NCBI GenBank assembly: GCA_037176845.1
Contig: JAYKXP010000119.1
Coordinates: 1-64,000 of the forward strand
Direction of reading: 5' to 3'
DNA from: Paramarasmius palmivorus
Taxonomy: Eukaryota; Basidiomycota; Agaricomycetes; Agaricales; Marasmiaceae
DNA length: 64,000 bases
How positions within the stretch are numbered: the stretch's first letter is position 1; every line of letters begins with the position of its first letter. The position numbers and the translations under genes are program-made. Shown here piece after piece: positions 44,801-57,368 of this stretch. Below the pieces are notes generated by a model. That model saw only the letters and a program-made list of their open reading frames with translations. It made no database searches and was not told the origin of the DNA.

Positions 44801-45958
44801 GTGCGAAGTCCTATTTTTCTCTGAGACTGGTTATCAATACTCATCTTGGCTTTCTTTCTACACAGCTCAGATTGTGTTGGGCAAGATCCAGCGGTATGAC
44901 CTTGGGCTACCGAGTAACGTGAATCAAAGCTTGTCTACGTCCCTGTATTCGTGATTTCAGTATTCTCCGCGGCTCGTACCGGCACGTCTAGCCCATGTTC
45001 ATAGACTTATTGGACACGAAACCTCTGCTAATTAGCTCCTCTAACTGGCACGAGACTTTTGAGGGTTCAGGTTCATGTATGTCTATGATCAAGGTGAGTA
45101 AATCCCGAAGTTACGCTGTGTTAAGAGCCTCAGATGGTCTAGAGACTTGCAGTGATGGTAGTTCTTCATAAGCTGTGTTGAACTCAGAACCATCGCACTA
45201 GTGTTGAAATGGAAGAGACGATACTCGTCCGAAGTATTGCCAGGTATGCGTCTCGTCTAGCTTCGCTATTTAGATGAAGGCTGATGTTAGCCTTTATATT
45301 AGCACAGTTCATGGAGCTGCACGCAATCTCATCCTTTACACAGGACAGAGAGTCCTACGTCGAAGAGATGTTGTCATGAACGCCAAGGCTGAAGTCGTGC
45401 ATGAGCGATACAAATACAGCTTGGATATTCCTCGCATTCAGTGATGCTGCCACTACAGGTCATGCGAATCGAGTATTTCATTTCTTCAAGAGAGCGGCCT
45501 GAGGACGAGATATAGCCTGGTGCGTCTGGAAATGTCAAATACCACCTTTCCTATGTTGCTGAGCGATGAGGATCTCATAAAGACCGGTCATCTAGAGCCT
45601 CGGCCAAGAGACCATAGCATCGATTTCTGTACATACCTATCCCAGTAATTAGTTCCAAACTTGGGTTTCCGAGGGAATTCATGTATGTTTCTCGTTGAAA
45701 CTCCTCCTTTGCATGGGAGCGAATAACATGTTACCTCCTGGCTCCTAGACTCAAGGAACAAGGCGCAGACACACAGCGGCTTCTGACTCTAAAGAATAGA
45801 TCAAGACCACAACTTACCACCACCATAGAACACTTCCTTCACGTTGTTCCAACATTTCATTTCAATCACTCAGGTTCCTTGTGATGAGCTTTATTTGTTC
45901 GGAAAAGTCCACTGGCATTGAAGGTACTGTTATAGCGTGTTTCTCAAATGTCAGTACT
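44801..45958. other. Stretch without a recognised gene
   Basis: Probably the decayed tail of family copy III. Some short exon-like pieces with GTGAGT/GTATGT donors occur, but nothing can be assembled. Confidence 0.4.
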
Positions 45959-45960
45959 TA

Positions 45961-46606
45961 CAGTCAACCCCCGGTCCTTGCAATGGCGAATTTTGTTTCG
46001 GCTCGGAAAAACTCCTGAGCGCAGCTTTTCGCACTGGTTTTTTTAGATGTCTAGAGAGACCTTATGAGAATCGTACGGAACACCAGAAAGGGATGGATAG
46101 GGAGGGATAGTGTCCTGTAATTTTTTTTTTCGATAAAGGTTCTGAAAAGCTGTTTCTCATTCCTTGCAATCGAACAAATTTCCTTATTGAGCAACCATCT
46201 GAGGCATCTGATTGGTGGATCAGTGTAATGACGTACACTTTCAATGCCAGCTTTGCTCTCTCCTCCACAGCTACACTTTCCCTGCTGTCCAAACCCCATG
46301 CACCACCCTAAAGAATATTCTGACCCATTCATATAACTCATTTGAGTATGCTGAATTTTTTTTCTGATTTTTGTAGCATGTAGTATCATATAACTCAGCC
46401 GGCAAATTTGATTTTTGGTGGGTTTTACTGTAAACATGTTCGCCATTGCTACAGCAATGGATGGATCAAGCTACGATTATTATACATAATCTATACATAC
46501 TATAAGACTTCCCTGAAGATTTCTCCGAGGGAGATTTTGGCGTGTGTAGAGCAAGGGAGCGTCCATTGCAAGGAACGGGGTCATTGCAAGGACCGGGGGT
46601 TGACTG
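45961..46606. mobile_element. 646-bp MITE with TA target duplication
   Basis: The ends are inverted copies of a 25-bp sequence starting CAGTCAACCCCCGGTCC (45961-45985 and 46582-46606). TA lies immediately outside each end (45959-45960, 46607-46608). The right end carries a second copy of the CCTTGCAATG motif just inside. There is no transposase and no credible gene; the 131-residue open frame inside is not protein-like. This fits a non-autonomous Tc1/mariner/pogo-type element. Its ends differ from those of the Ulp1-DDE element, so another transposase must mobilise it. Confidence 0.88.
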
Positions 46607-47049
46607 TATAGGTTTGAATTGCGCGAGTAGAAGCGGATACCGGGATATCGGATGCGGACGATTGCTTTTCTGCCATCGGGATGAGGAGCGGACAATACAT
46701 CATGATGTAGAGGAAGGACACAAAGTAAAATGTGTACGTTCGGTAGAGGTTGTGCCTAGCCGTGGATGTAGGTGACTTGTATGATCCAGATAAAGAGGCG
46801 TATACAAAGGTGCCTTTCATGTTATTGGTTGGAGCAGTGTTCGTCCTCTCCTGCAGCTGCACGTATGAATTCCAGAATCGAAACAATTGCTGGAGCGAAG
46901 AAACGCGTGTCTTGGCGCCATGACGTAGTTCGTGCCTGGGGTCTAGACCTTTCATGTAAGCGGAGCTTTTTTCGCCTCCAATTTTTTTTCCCTTCCCTTT
47001 GCTCTCCGACGACGAAAAGGACCACAAAAGATGTTCAAATTCACCATAC

Positions 47050-49560
47050 ATGACGACTACACGCGACTATCTCGCGTTCACACTCCACACCAATCTATCC
47101 TCAGAGTCCACTAGGCAACTACCAAACTACCAGGATCCCAAATACGACCATTTTCCTCCTCTTCACGCAGCGACCCATGTCCTCCGATTTCCTCATCATG
47201 TAACACCTATCCGTCCTCTCATCAAGGACCTCCTCCGTTCCTCTCACAGCCGCGAATCCCCTACAAGAACGATCTTAGCCCTCGACAACCGACTCCTCCA
47301 ACGTGTTCCTCTCAACGTGACTGGTTATACGCTCGCCTCGGATAAAGACGTATGTGGTCTGTCCCTACTATCCTCCTTTGTGCTCATCTTCCACGTAGAC
47401 CCATCTACGACCAACGTCCCGCAACTATGAACAACGCAGCGGAAAGATCGCACTTTGCAGGAGACGAGGCTTGGCATCAATGCCCAATGGGTTGTTGTTT
47501 TCTGTAAGTGTTCCTTCGCTCCTCCCCTTGCCTCCACCCATTCTACTCCTCTACTACTCAACTTCGCGCTCACTAAACGCAGCTTGCAGCTCTCAGCACG
47601 ACACCCTTAACTCCCCCGCCGCTGATGGCATGAGATTTCGTGCAAATACGATTCATTTTACGTTTCAGTAACCTACTACTGAAGAAGTCATGTAGGTATG
47701 TAACAATCGATCTGGACCTATCCCTTTGGCGCTGTGCCTCCCCTACCGTTCATCTCGCAAGTTCATTCATCCTTTTGTCTGGTTTCCGCCATGATTTCTT
47801 GCGCCAACGACAATCTTCGGCCTACTCTCGCATCCCCCGGCTTATATCTCTTTTTCTTCCATTTATCTTCATTCTGAAGCTAACCTTCTTCCACCTGTAG
47901 GCCTCAAGCAACGAATCGAACAACATATCTCTACCGACCTTTTCTCTTTGGGATGGGGAGAATCTAGACATTGACTAGCAGAGTCGAGGTAAGTTTCCAG
48001 ATATCTTCTTCATCGAGATATTCAATGACGATACAGCATATTAGGCCTACCACATCATTAATCTTTCCGACAAAGAAAGCCATGCCAACCGGTACCTTGA
48101 AGCCATCACGCCACCCAGGACGCTCTAAACTACATCCCTCGGACTCGGTGCCCCATGTAACATGTCTAGGTGGTCACAAACGATTAATCCGCGCGACTAG
48201 CACATCGTGCTCGCGTTTGCGCCCATGCTGAAACCACGTTGCCGCATCACCCTCGACACACAACATGTACGGGCTCTCCATAGCCGATGTCAATGTACTG
48301 TTGTATGTTTCTGCATTGCTTGCTTGTTCACCTACTAATACAATTACCTTCAGTCAAGGGTTATGGTTTCACGATAATAGCTACTCGGCCAACGCCGTGT
48401 GTCAATGGCCACCATACGATCAAGGTCGGAGGCAAGTGGTACCCTTTCGTTCACCGTTTTACTATACTTACCTTATCGTTCCTAGTCCTTAGTTTGATGC
48501 AGGATGAACGTAATTAAAAGACGGAAGGACAATCTCTCAGCACTTGAACTATACGAAACCAGGTGCGTCTAGGGATAAGCTATTCTCGGTGTATCTTACT
48601 CACTATAAGACGCTACAGTTCCTGACAAAATAGCCATCGTCGAAGGCGCCAATCGTCATATGTCTGGTACGTCTTGTTCTTGTTCAATCGATTCGGTTAT
48701 GGGTTCATCTAGGTCTAGGTATCCCAGCTTTAGGAACCACCAGCGGTACTTTGCGAGCTCCAAGTTGGTCATTCCGAGGGAACGATCCTCGTAGTAGTAT
48801 GCTCATTAGCATACCTGCCAACTTTCTCCGACATCTTCGAGCCTTGGGGAAGGTTCCAAAGGTCGGCATTGGTTGTAACCTCCGGAGTACTAATAGAGTT
48901 TTTAAGACCCAAAGCCTTCCCTGTGACGTCATGGCCTACCTGTCCTAGGTATGTTATACCGCCTTCCTATCAAACTCGCTAACATGACCTCGTTCTCGAT
49001 ACACAGATCCTAATTAGTGGTTTACACCTCGGTCTTGTCAATGTGCGCGCGTTAAGGTACGTTCAAAATCTATCCTTTGTATAGCTCGTGTTCACAGTGC
49101 TATCCAGATCCACATGGGAATCACTCTTCGTTATCCCGACAGTTTTTGACCGTTCCCATGATTGTTTCGACGTACGTTTCAGCTTTTCGTCTGCTAGGTG
49201 TGCTAACGTTCAAGTAGCGTTAGCGGTGGTCGGATCGACCAAGAATTCGAACATGATCAATTCGTGTTCCTGGGTACTGGGCTACCTACACCAATAACAC
49301 CGAAGCTAGTAAGTCACAAATTTCTTATTACGATACTGCTGGTAGTGCTTACCTCTACCCGCGTTCTACCCGTGTAGATGATGTCCTTCGGAGCCTGTCA
49401 CGTACGTTTAGTGTGTAAGGCTGGTGTCAGATGTCACATGTCAGGTAATCCAAAGTTTCGTCCAACGCGCTGAATGTTTGCTCACGTTGATGCTGTTCTC
49501 GTAGGTGGTGTCTTTGCGGTCGCGTTGGCTTTTGTATCAATGGCTGACATGGGTCACGTT
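47050..49560 (+). pseudogene. Degenerate gene-family copy IV (unknown multi-exon gene)
   Basis: The first exon is open from ATG at 47050: LPNYQDPKYDHFPPLHAA and ALDNRLLQRVPLNVTGYT, parallel to copy II. After a GTATGT...CGTAG intron the second exon contains RLGINAQWVVVF. Later blocks match copy II: an exon after the CTGTAG acceptor at about 47901, NMYGLSIADVNVLLY at 48262, IDQEFEHDQFVFLGTG near 49235 and MMSFGACH at 49378. Several blocks carry stops or are out of frame. Not recognised; convergent with membrane gene B. Confidence 0.45.
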
Positions 49561-50382
49561 CGAAGATACCCGAGAAATCTGTAATAGCTCCCTAGACGAG
49601 ACGTCTAGGTATGGTAGCTGAGAGCCTTAAATCACCCGAGACCTGGACACAACGAGGTTTTATAACGACGTAGGTACAAGTACTGGGCAAAATAAGACTA
49701 ACAAAGGTAAAGAAATGGGCTTGTTTATATAGTGATAGTCCGGGTAAACGGGTAATGGGGGACCGGAGATTATAAGGGATGCATAGATGGTGAGAAGTAG
49801 GCGTAGGCGTTACAAAATCCTTGTCTACGTAAAGTACTCTACTACGCTCATGATGTCAGATATAGCCCGAGCAATATAAGTGAACAATGCGTCAGTTATG
49901 TCGCGCTCTTGATTGACACGAACACTCAGAAGTTGAGCCAACGCACTTCAAGGTACATCCCCAGGCAGATAGAGGCTAGCGTTGATACATCTTGACATAG
50001 TGTGTATGTATGTATCTTTCCTGCGCAGACACGACTGCGATACTGTGAAAAAATACGGCTAGCGGCACCAACAAGACGGTAATGCATGCATAGAAAGTAG
50101 ATATATAGATCGACATAGGCTGTTTCTAACGGATATAAGATTTGGATTTGCGGACATAGCGAAGAAACGGCTGGTGATAGCTCTACATGGAAACAAGAAT
50201 AGAAAATGATGACGACAGCAATGCATACGAGATATACATAGACGAAGGCAAGACCGAAAGCAAATAAACAGAACGAGATACATGAGGATATAACAACAGA
50301 TCGACCAAGAGCTGAACCTACGAAGAACGAATTAGCTATACAGTTCGTTTGTCGAGTGAAAGAGATGGTGGACGTACCTAAG

Positions 50383-52060
50383 TCAACCAATGTGAGGCCA
50401 AAAAGTCGTCCACTGGACTGTTTGATACGCGCTTGGACGGAGATCCCGTAGGGCGGTGAATGCGATGACGATAAGGGTGATGCGGAAGACAGCGTATGCA
50501 AGGAAAAGGATGAGGCTGATAATGCCCATCATGATTTTAACCCAATCTGGACTTGAATCCACCAACTTCTTGAAATACCCATGCAAAACCCCCATCACAA
50601 TCGGCGCAACTGCAACTGAAACAGCTGATATACGCCAAAGTAGCTGTTCGGTATGAGTCGGAAATTGGAAAACCCATGGGATGCAGTGGATGGCGCCGAA
50701 GAGAGCGGCGATTCCGTAGACAGCAATGTAAAGGTAGAGAGGGTCGTTGTCTAATCGGGAGGAGATTGGGATTGCTAAGTTGCTGTCGTCACTGTCGGTG
50801 AGGATGTTCCCACATATGTTGAAGATGTGCGATGGGATCCATAGCGGAAGGAGGATTAGTCGGAGAAATATGTTGTCAGGGCCTTCAAAGGAATCAAACA
50901 GCCCGAGGGCATAGATATACTCCACAATCGCACCAGCCCCCTCCCAGCACACCCCCCAGATCCCTCGCTTATCCCCATTGGTTTCCCTTGCCCCCGACTT
51001 CTCCGTCTGCCTCCAATACACCCTCACAGGATGCCTAACCCGCAGGGGCTTGTTCCACCATAGGAAGTACGTCCCAAAGTTCAGAATTGCGAAGCCAACA
51101 GTGATGATCTCTAGTTCCGTGATAGCCAGACCCTCAGCTGCTCGAGTGATGACCTGCATGATGAACCAGATGGTTTGGATGACAGCGATGGATTTGGTGA
51201 TGACGTCGGCATGGCTTTTGTCCTTGATCTCATCTTCGGTGAGGGTAATGTAACCTTTGGCGACAAGGAATTCAAGGGGCGTTGTAGGGTCGGGGGTGGG
51301 GGACAAGGGGCCGGTCTCTACAGGTTTCGTGATGGAGGGATTTTCATGAATTGCTGGTGTAGATGATTCCGAGTTCTTCTCGTCATTTCTGTCCTGGTCG
51401 GCAAGAAGGATCAAATGTGGTCCCATATGAAAAGAAAAGGTACATGACGCACCGTGTTCTCCACCTTTTGATGCTTTTCATGATAGGCCTTGATGATCTC
51501 AAAGTAGCCCTCTGCATTCCCTTCGAACGGTCTCTCATCTGCATAATGAATCTCTGATGTCCGGTCCCTATCCCAAAGATACCCGCAGAACTTCTTCCCA
51601 TCGTATAACGCAAACCCGCCCATAATCACGAAGAAACCGTGTGACATCCCCCACTCGTGCTCTGAGAGGCAAACATCAGCAGCGGCACTAGTAATCCAAG
51701 CATACACGAACCCTTGAACCTCTCTTGAATCTTCTTTGCCTGCTTCCGCTGCCTCATCGCCCACAGGATCATAAACTCGGGGGCAAGGAGGGCTACAACC
51801 ATCAACTCGACCTTTTGGTAAAGCAGGGCCGCTGGGTGCCATGGCTTCCCTTGCTTATCCTGCACAGTTGGAATGTTGGGGTGAATGGCTACCCATGTGC
51901 AGATGAAAATGACCGAGAGACAACTCCAGAGGATGCCGGTGGTGGTGCGACACCCGTTGATATTGATGCATTCGCCCGTTATGGGATCGAAGGATGTGGA
52001 GTTGGTGGAGGCGGAGAGGCCGGAGGCGATGGGTCTCGCAACCGCATAGAGGAGGAGCAT
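50383..52060 (-). CDS. Polytopic membrane protein, copy B (intact)
   Basis: Three exons, 52060-51712, 51661-51453 and 51393-50383, give about 522 aa with the same intron positions as copy A. Start MLLLYAVARPIAS. It shares GILWSCLSVIFICTWVAI, PEFMILWAMRQR, SHGFFVIMGGFALYDG, LEFLVAKGYITLTEDEIKD and the C-terminal ALRDLRPSAYQTVQWTTF. The first donor is the less usual GTTCGT. Variable parts are the loop after HPNIP and the Ser/Pro linker at the start of exon 3. About eight hydrophobic segments; function unknown. It has no stops, so both tandem copies may be expressed. Confidence 0.88.
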
Positions 52061-52323
52061 TGAAAGGTGAGGAAGTGAACTAGGATTGTGCGACCTTTAT
52101 GCATGAAGGACATGCGTTGAGCGTGTTGTTCGTGTGTTGTACATGCCGGCGTCTACTTTGACAGGTAGAACAGTGGACAGTCACTGCGGGGGAGTAGATG
52201 ACAGGGAGTGAGGCAGAGGCGTGTTGGAGAAGCTAAGAATAGCAGCGAGCATGGAAATGAGGTGAAATGAAGACTTTGAGCGCCAAAATGTGATCATGGA
52301 AGAGAAGAACGCGGTCGTGAGAA
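52061..52323 (-). promoter_or_regulatory. Duplicated 5' flank of membrane gene B
   Basis: Matches 40552-40803 (GATTGTGCGACCTTTATG, TGTTGTACATGCCGGCG, AGAAGAACGCG). Homology stops near 52323, where the flanking DNA becomes unrelated. Confidence 0.7.
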
Positions 52324-53054
52324 AGGAGTATTCTATTGAGAAACCCGGTTTCCGAAAGCAGCTATTTAGTAACCTGGTTTCTCGGCCGGAGAGATGGCCG
52401 GCCACGGCCTTTCACACCACTCTGGCAGCGCGTCGCCACTGCGCGTCTTGAATATTTGAATCTTCATGTTCATCGGCGCCTTTCTGTTTCATGGATGATG
52501 TATATGGCCCAGCTCTCATCTTTCACATATGTAGAATCCAGTAGCCCGATCTGTATAGCTTGAGTTGCGTGAAAGCTACAATAAGAAGGCACAAACGACA
52601 AATCGAAGTCTTCAGTGATCCTATCCATTAGCGATAGCAGTCTCGAAACTTGTATTTACATGTGTACGACGTAAAGCGATACCGTGATATGTATTCAGTA
52701 ACTTCAATCTTGAAATGTTCTACTGCCAGTCCAATGTTATACTATTATCGTGCAACGTCTTCAACTCGGGAGTCAGGGCGCCATTTGAGGTCATCCAATA
52801 TTTGAGAGACATTCTTTCACCACCAATTACCACTTTTATAACAGTATATTACTTGCAGTACGTGTTGTAGTAGGGGCTACCGGCATAGTCCGAGCCGGTC
52901 TAGCGGTCACGTGAGCTCTATCTATGTAGTCATTCCTGTCGTAGCTACCTTTACCAATCGCATCCACCGCGTTAGCAGTAGCTAGGGCTTCCTCAGCCCC
53001 TCCTTGCCCACTCCATCTGGTGACGAGAGCGCGATTCGTCTACCACATCTTTTC
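52324..53054. other. Intergenic stretch, nothing recognised
   Basis: No gene, repeat or motif supported here. Confidence 0.4.
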
Positions 53055-53513
53055 TCACCTTACCGTATCGCCATTCCCGCACTTTTTTCCTGGGTCACGC
53101 CCCATCCGTACTCTGCAAGGTACAGTAAGAGTCAGCGCTGACATCAATACCCAAAGAAACACACTCTCAAACTTCTTCCCAATCTTCCTTGCCGCCGCCC
53201 TTTGTCTCATAGCCCAGAGGATCATAAACTCGGGGGTGAAAAGGGCGATAACCATCAATTCGATATCTTGATAAAGCACGACCGCTGGATGGATACCGAT
53301 CTTGGGAATGTTCGAGTGTATTGCGACCCAAGTGCAGATGAAGATGACTGAGAGACAACTCCATATGATGTCGTTGATGTTACGGCACTTGTTGATGTCT
53401 ATGCATTCAATAGGAGAGTCTATGTGACTAAAGGTCAAATTTTCTGGTTCGGTAGTAGCGGTGAGCGTGACGGAAGCGAGAGGCCTGGCGAGCGCGCGGA
53501 GAAAGGGCATCAC
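53055..53513 (-). pseudogene. Truncated membrane-protein copy C
   Basis: The first exon (53513 to about 53167) is complete: MMPFLRALARPLASV, ECIDINKCR, IIWSCLSVIFICTWVAI, PEFMILWAMRQR. A GTGTGT...TGCAG intron follows. The second exon starts EYGWG as in copies A and B, then loses homology after about five residues and reaches a stop. The rest of exon 2 and all of exon 3 are missing, so six of the usual membrane segments are absent. It is more diverged from A and B than they are from each other. Confidence 0.7.
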
Positions 53514-54600
53514 TGGAAGGAAAGAATCATGAGCGTCGTGATTTCGGTATTATATAAGATTACTTGGATCTGATGCACGCACTGGAGCGGTCCTAAGGTG
53601 ATCCTGATTCCTCTGCACCATGACAACATTATCTTGGCCATAGTCAGCAGAACGGAGTTGGTAAGAGGATCCTCGGAAGGGCCTGAGGTTCTGGAACATT
53701 CAGCATGCTTCACGTTCTTGAAGCTTGTTCGGGTACCCCAGGCTGCGGTTGATGATGGCGATAGCCTTATCGCTCGCCAGAATCATCGCAGGACGTCAGA
53801 CTTGACCTACTCAAAAAAGAATCATTTGATACCACTCAAATCTTTGATACATAGCAATATATCATCACCAGGGCCGAATCGAGGTGAAGACGTTCAAGCT
53901 GAGCTAGTTATACAAGAACGTGCGCCCTTTCAACTGGTCACCTGGCTTCGAGGCCAGGATAGCCTTTTCACGGGCGACTAGGAACGATAGTCAGATTAAA
54001 CGATGGGGAGAATAATTCCGAATGTACCTCGAAGATTTCGTTGATGAGCCAAACATGGCATGTCCCTTGGTAAGTAAGAGACTGTCCCTGAAGTGGGGCA
54101 AGGCCTACGCAAAAAGAGTCAGTTTCAGCGCGCCATTGATGAATGAACCTGTGCGTACCCGCATCTCAAGAATGGCCTTCGACTGCCCTTAGAAAAGGAT
54201 CACAGGAAGAATAGGTGTCCATGTCACATCTTAGGAAGCTGTCATGTTTCGTAGGCGACCCCGAGATTAGCGCCAACACGACGTCAACGTGAGTACATCG
54301 AGCTTAAGCTAGATACATGAAAACATACGCTAGCAGGCCATCAAAGCCCCTTGACTACCGTTTTGATAGATACCTAGAAAATATCATGAGCTTGAACGAT
54401 GGGAAAAGCAGTACCTCACGTACGTCGTCCTTGGAGAGTTCCAGTCAACGGGCCCGGCATGAAATTTCCACAGAACGCACCGCCGTTTGCGTAAACTGAA
54501 TGCCGAATGAGCACAGCTAGAGGAACGAACGATAAAAATACCTACCTCGGGTTCCCTGTACACATGCCCCCAACCATAAGAGACGAGACTTCTGACTGCG
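53514..54600. other. Stretch with weak exon-like traces
   Basis: A 127-residue open frame at 53598-53981 (+) has no recognisable content. On the minus strand, about 53990-53905 reads AREKAILASKPGDQLKG, possibly an exon of the decayed gene at 54.6-56.5 kb. No gene is called. Confidence 0.3.
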
Positions 54601-56500
54601 TATTCTTGAGAAGCTGGTTATACCTGTGTGCTTGCGGGTCATAAAATTGCGGGATGACAAACAGTTGCCTGCGGGGCTTTCAGCCGTACAAGAAAACTGC
54701 AGGAAATCATGTCAGCAGCCGGAGTACTACTATCTGTACGGGATGAAATCATGACCCAGATCAAGGCATTCAGGCGACACTAGGGTGTTATCTGGACATG
54801 TGCCTTGACGTTATAAAAAGATCCTGGTATCGGCCACTCAAGTACTCAACCAGCGTCCTCCAGCATCTCGGAAGAGCGACCCAACTTTCAAGCGAGTGGT
54901 GCCAGGTTGCTCATTGAGTCGATATCTCACCTAGAATGGGGGCGAGTTAGTATGACTACGAGGATCCAAACACAAGAAACGTACGAATTTTTGCCATCTC
55001 AAGGACTACGCTCACTACCAGCAGTATGTCCTGAAGAGCCTGACACGTCGATGTACGCAGGATCGTGGAGGCGATTTGGTTTAAGCGTGAATGTATGTGG
55101 TTCACAACGTCAGAGAGGTGCTTTGAACAGTAAGAGACTCTGACCTTGGATATTGGGGACAGACAAGAGGCTAATATAGCGCACTGAGCAAACAGCTTTC
55201 CGCTCCCACCTAGAATCGAGACGCGTTAGTATGGCTACAAGAACACAAACATAACAAACGTACGAAGTTCTGCACTCTCGAGGAATACGTTGTTCTGAGT
55301 GCCAATAAACAAAGGAAGAGGACACGTCGACGTCCACAGGTCCCAGAATTGTAGAGGCGAATGGCGAAGGTTAAAGCTTAACGCCGATCATAAGTCTATC
55401 TGGGTAATGAGGTCAAGAGGTGTTTAGAACAGCAAAAGAAACTCAGAACTCTTACCTTGAATATCGAACGGGCACGAAGCTAGCACAGCGATCCGACTTT
55501 TTGGCTCCGGTGAGCCACTGACCCATCTGGTTTTCTATGACCCTGAGCTGTTGAGTCCGCTAGAAAGGAAAGCATGAGCACGGAAAAAGGTATCACCAAT
55601 CGTGAAGTACTACTCCAACTCGAAGTCTAAGATACGCTCCGGATTTCGGTGTAGTCATAGGTCGTCTACATCGAAAAACTCACGTCGAGGAATTAAAGTA
55701 CAAGGTCGATGGAGAGAAGAATGCCCCCAAATCGGCGGCAAGCATCCATATCGACATGGACGTCTCGGCCTGACGTGCACTGCTTTGTTTTTGATCAGAT
55801 ACAAAGCAGAAGGGGCACTAAAGCATGATGTTGAATCAAGGCATGCACCGGAGGATGTACTGAATGCTCACCTCGCGAGTTTAGAGGCTAAGGGCCAGCA
55901 CGTTGAAGAGCGTGTTGGTATATGGTACTTGAGTCATCACAGTGGCAGTCTGTGTGCACCACGGCGTAATCTAAACATACAACCTAAAACATCAGAAAAA
56001 TGGACAGTACAAGTACCGTGAAAGAGACTTACATACTGGGTGTCCTAGTATCTGGTACCCCAAGGAGCGTGCTCGTGACACCTTTCGCAAGAGTGCCTCC
56101 AACTTGTAAGCGAAAGGAGGTAGGACGATCATTCGTCAGTTGATGTTCTTCCTGGAATCGAAGCGTGTTAGTATGGAGATCATGACCCAAACATGGTAGA
56201 CCTACAACGTTCGGCCGCCCTTTAGGACATGCGAACCGTTTCGAAGGTGACGCTAGTGTGCTGTAACTTCAACGTCGACGCACGTGGGACTGCGAAGGCG
56301 GAAGTAAAACAATGACCGGGCATGAACGCGTCTGGGTAGAGATAATGAATCATTTCAAGTTTTTGTAACAGCAAGAGAAACAATCACCGTACCTTGAACA
56401 TTGAAAGTAGACCCTAGACTCCGTCTTTTTAGCTCCAGTCAGCCATTGAACGAGTCCTTCTTGGCCTTCGATGTTGCTTGTTGTCTAGAAAGGAGCGCGT
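54600..56500 (-). pseudogene. Decayed minus-strand multi-exon gene with repeated exon units
   Basis: Two exon-like units on the minus strand align with each other. One is 56484-56393, reading IEGQEGLVQWLTGAKKTES. The other is about 55564-55457, reading IENQMGQWLTGAKKSDRCA. Each has a CTAG acceptor and ends TCAAG before GTACGG or GTAAGA. Following blocks also repeat: the TTAGTATGG segments at about 54948, 55229 and 56171, next to CCTAGAATC/CTGGAATC. A further open exon (about 56155-56040) reads RPTSFRLQVGGTLAKGV. Stops interrupt other blocks. The protein is not recognised. Confidence 0.35.
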
Positions 56501-57368
56501 GAGTGGATGAACGAGTATGGAAACATGTAGTACTAACCGCACGAATGCTCCACCGAGCATGGCCCGTTGAGTCATGAAGAACGACAAAGAGGAAAATGAC
56601 ACGAATACACATTAACGTGGAGATGTCGAATAGAATATCCCGTAGATATCCTGTATTGCTCTAGGGGAATTTGGTTGTTCTTGGCCTCTGAGTGTTTTCA
56701 TTGGGGTATCGAGCATAGAGAACGGTGTTGAATCCAGGCACTGAGCGCTCGCTTAAGCCCGCAAGATAAGGTTCCGATTATCCTGAATTATGATTCCTGA
56801 TTACACTGCATCCCAAGTGTTTGATAACGATGATCAAGCTTCCTAGGCTCCGAGGCTGGGGCTTTGAAGTGTGCAGAAGAAGTCGGGTGGATCCTTATTA
56901 GGTTTGCGTGGTGAAATCGACACGTGAAAGGTCAGGATTGGTTGAAGAGCAGGGAACTGTTCACGGTATCTATACTGTCGAAAGAGCAGGTATTAGTATT
57001 GACGAAAGGACGGAGAAATAGTACTTACCGGTCCTCTAGAATTGGTAGATCCCATCAACGTTCTGAAGAAGCTGCAGGAAGAAAACACGTGTTTGCTGCG
57101 GTCCCTGAAAAATCGTCATTTTTCACACGCTCGCGTTTTTGCTCGGTACCACAACCGACGGAGTTCCTACCACTTCTCAGTCGAGACTCGAAACCCAACT
57201 TTTCTCTGTCCATGTACAACCTTTTCCGGACAATTCTCGGACCACATCGACATCGACAGCAAAACAGTGATTTGTGGGTCCATGACTCACGCCAAGCAAC
57301 GCGTGTAGATCAATATCCGCGTCGTCATGCACGTAGCAAGCCCTTTTGAATCTTCACTCCCACTCCAT
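56501..57368. other. Stretch without a recognised gene
   Basis: No supported coding or repeat feature; an open frame at 56924-57349 (+) has low-complexity basic content and is not called. Confidence 0.35.

Larger units (their letters stand above)
46830..52325. repeat. Segmental duplication block, second copy
   Basis: Paralogous to 35440-40805: family copy IV (+) then membrane gene B (-) and its promoter. The copies have diverged most in the family-gene part and least in membrane exons and promoter. Confidence 0.8.

Noticed and set aside
46051..46446. 131-residue open frame inside the MITE
   Set aside because: Low-complexity, no domain, lies wholly in a non-autonomous element.
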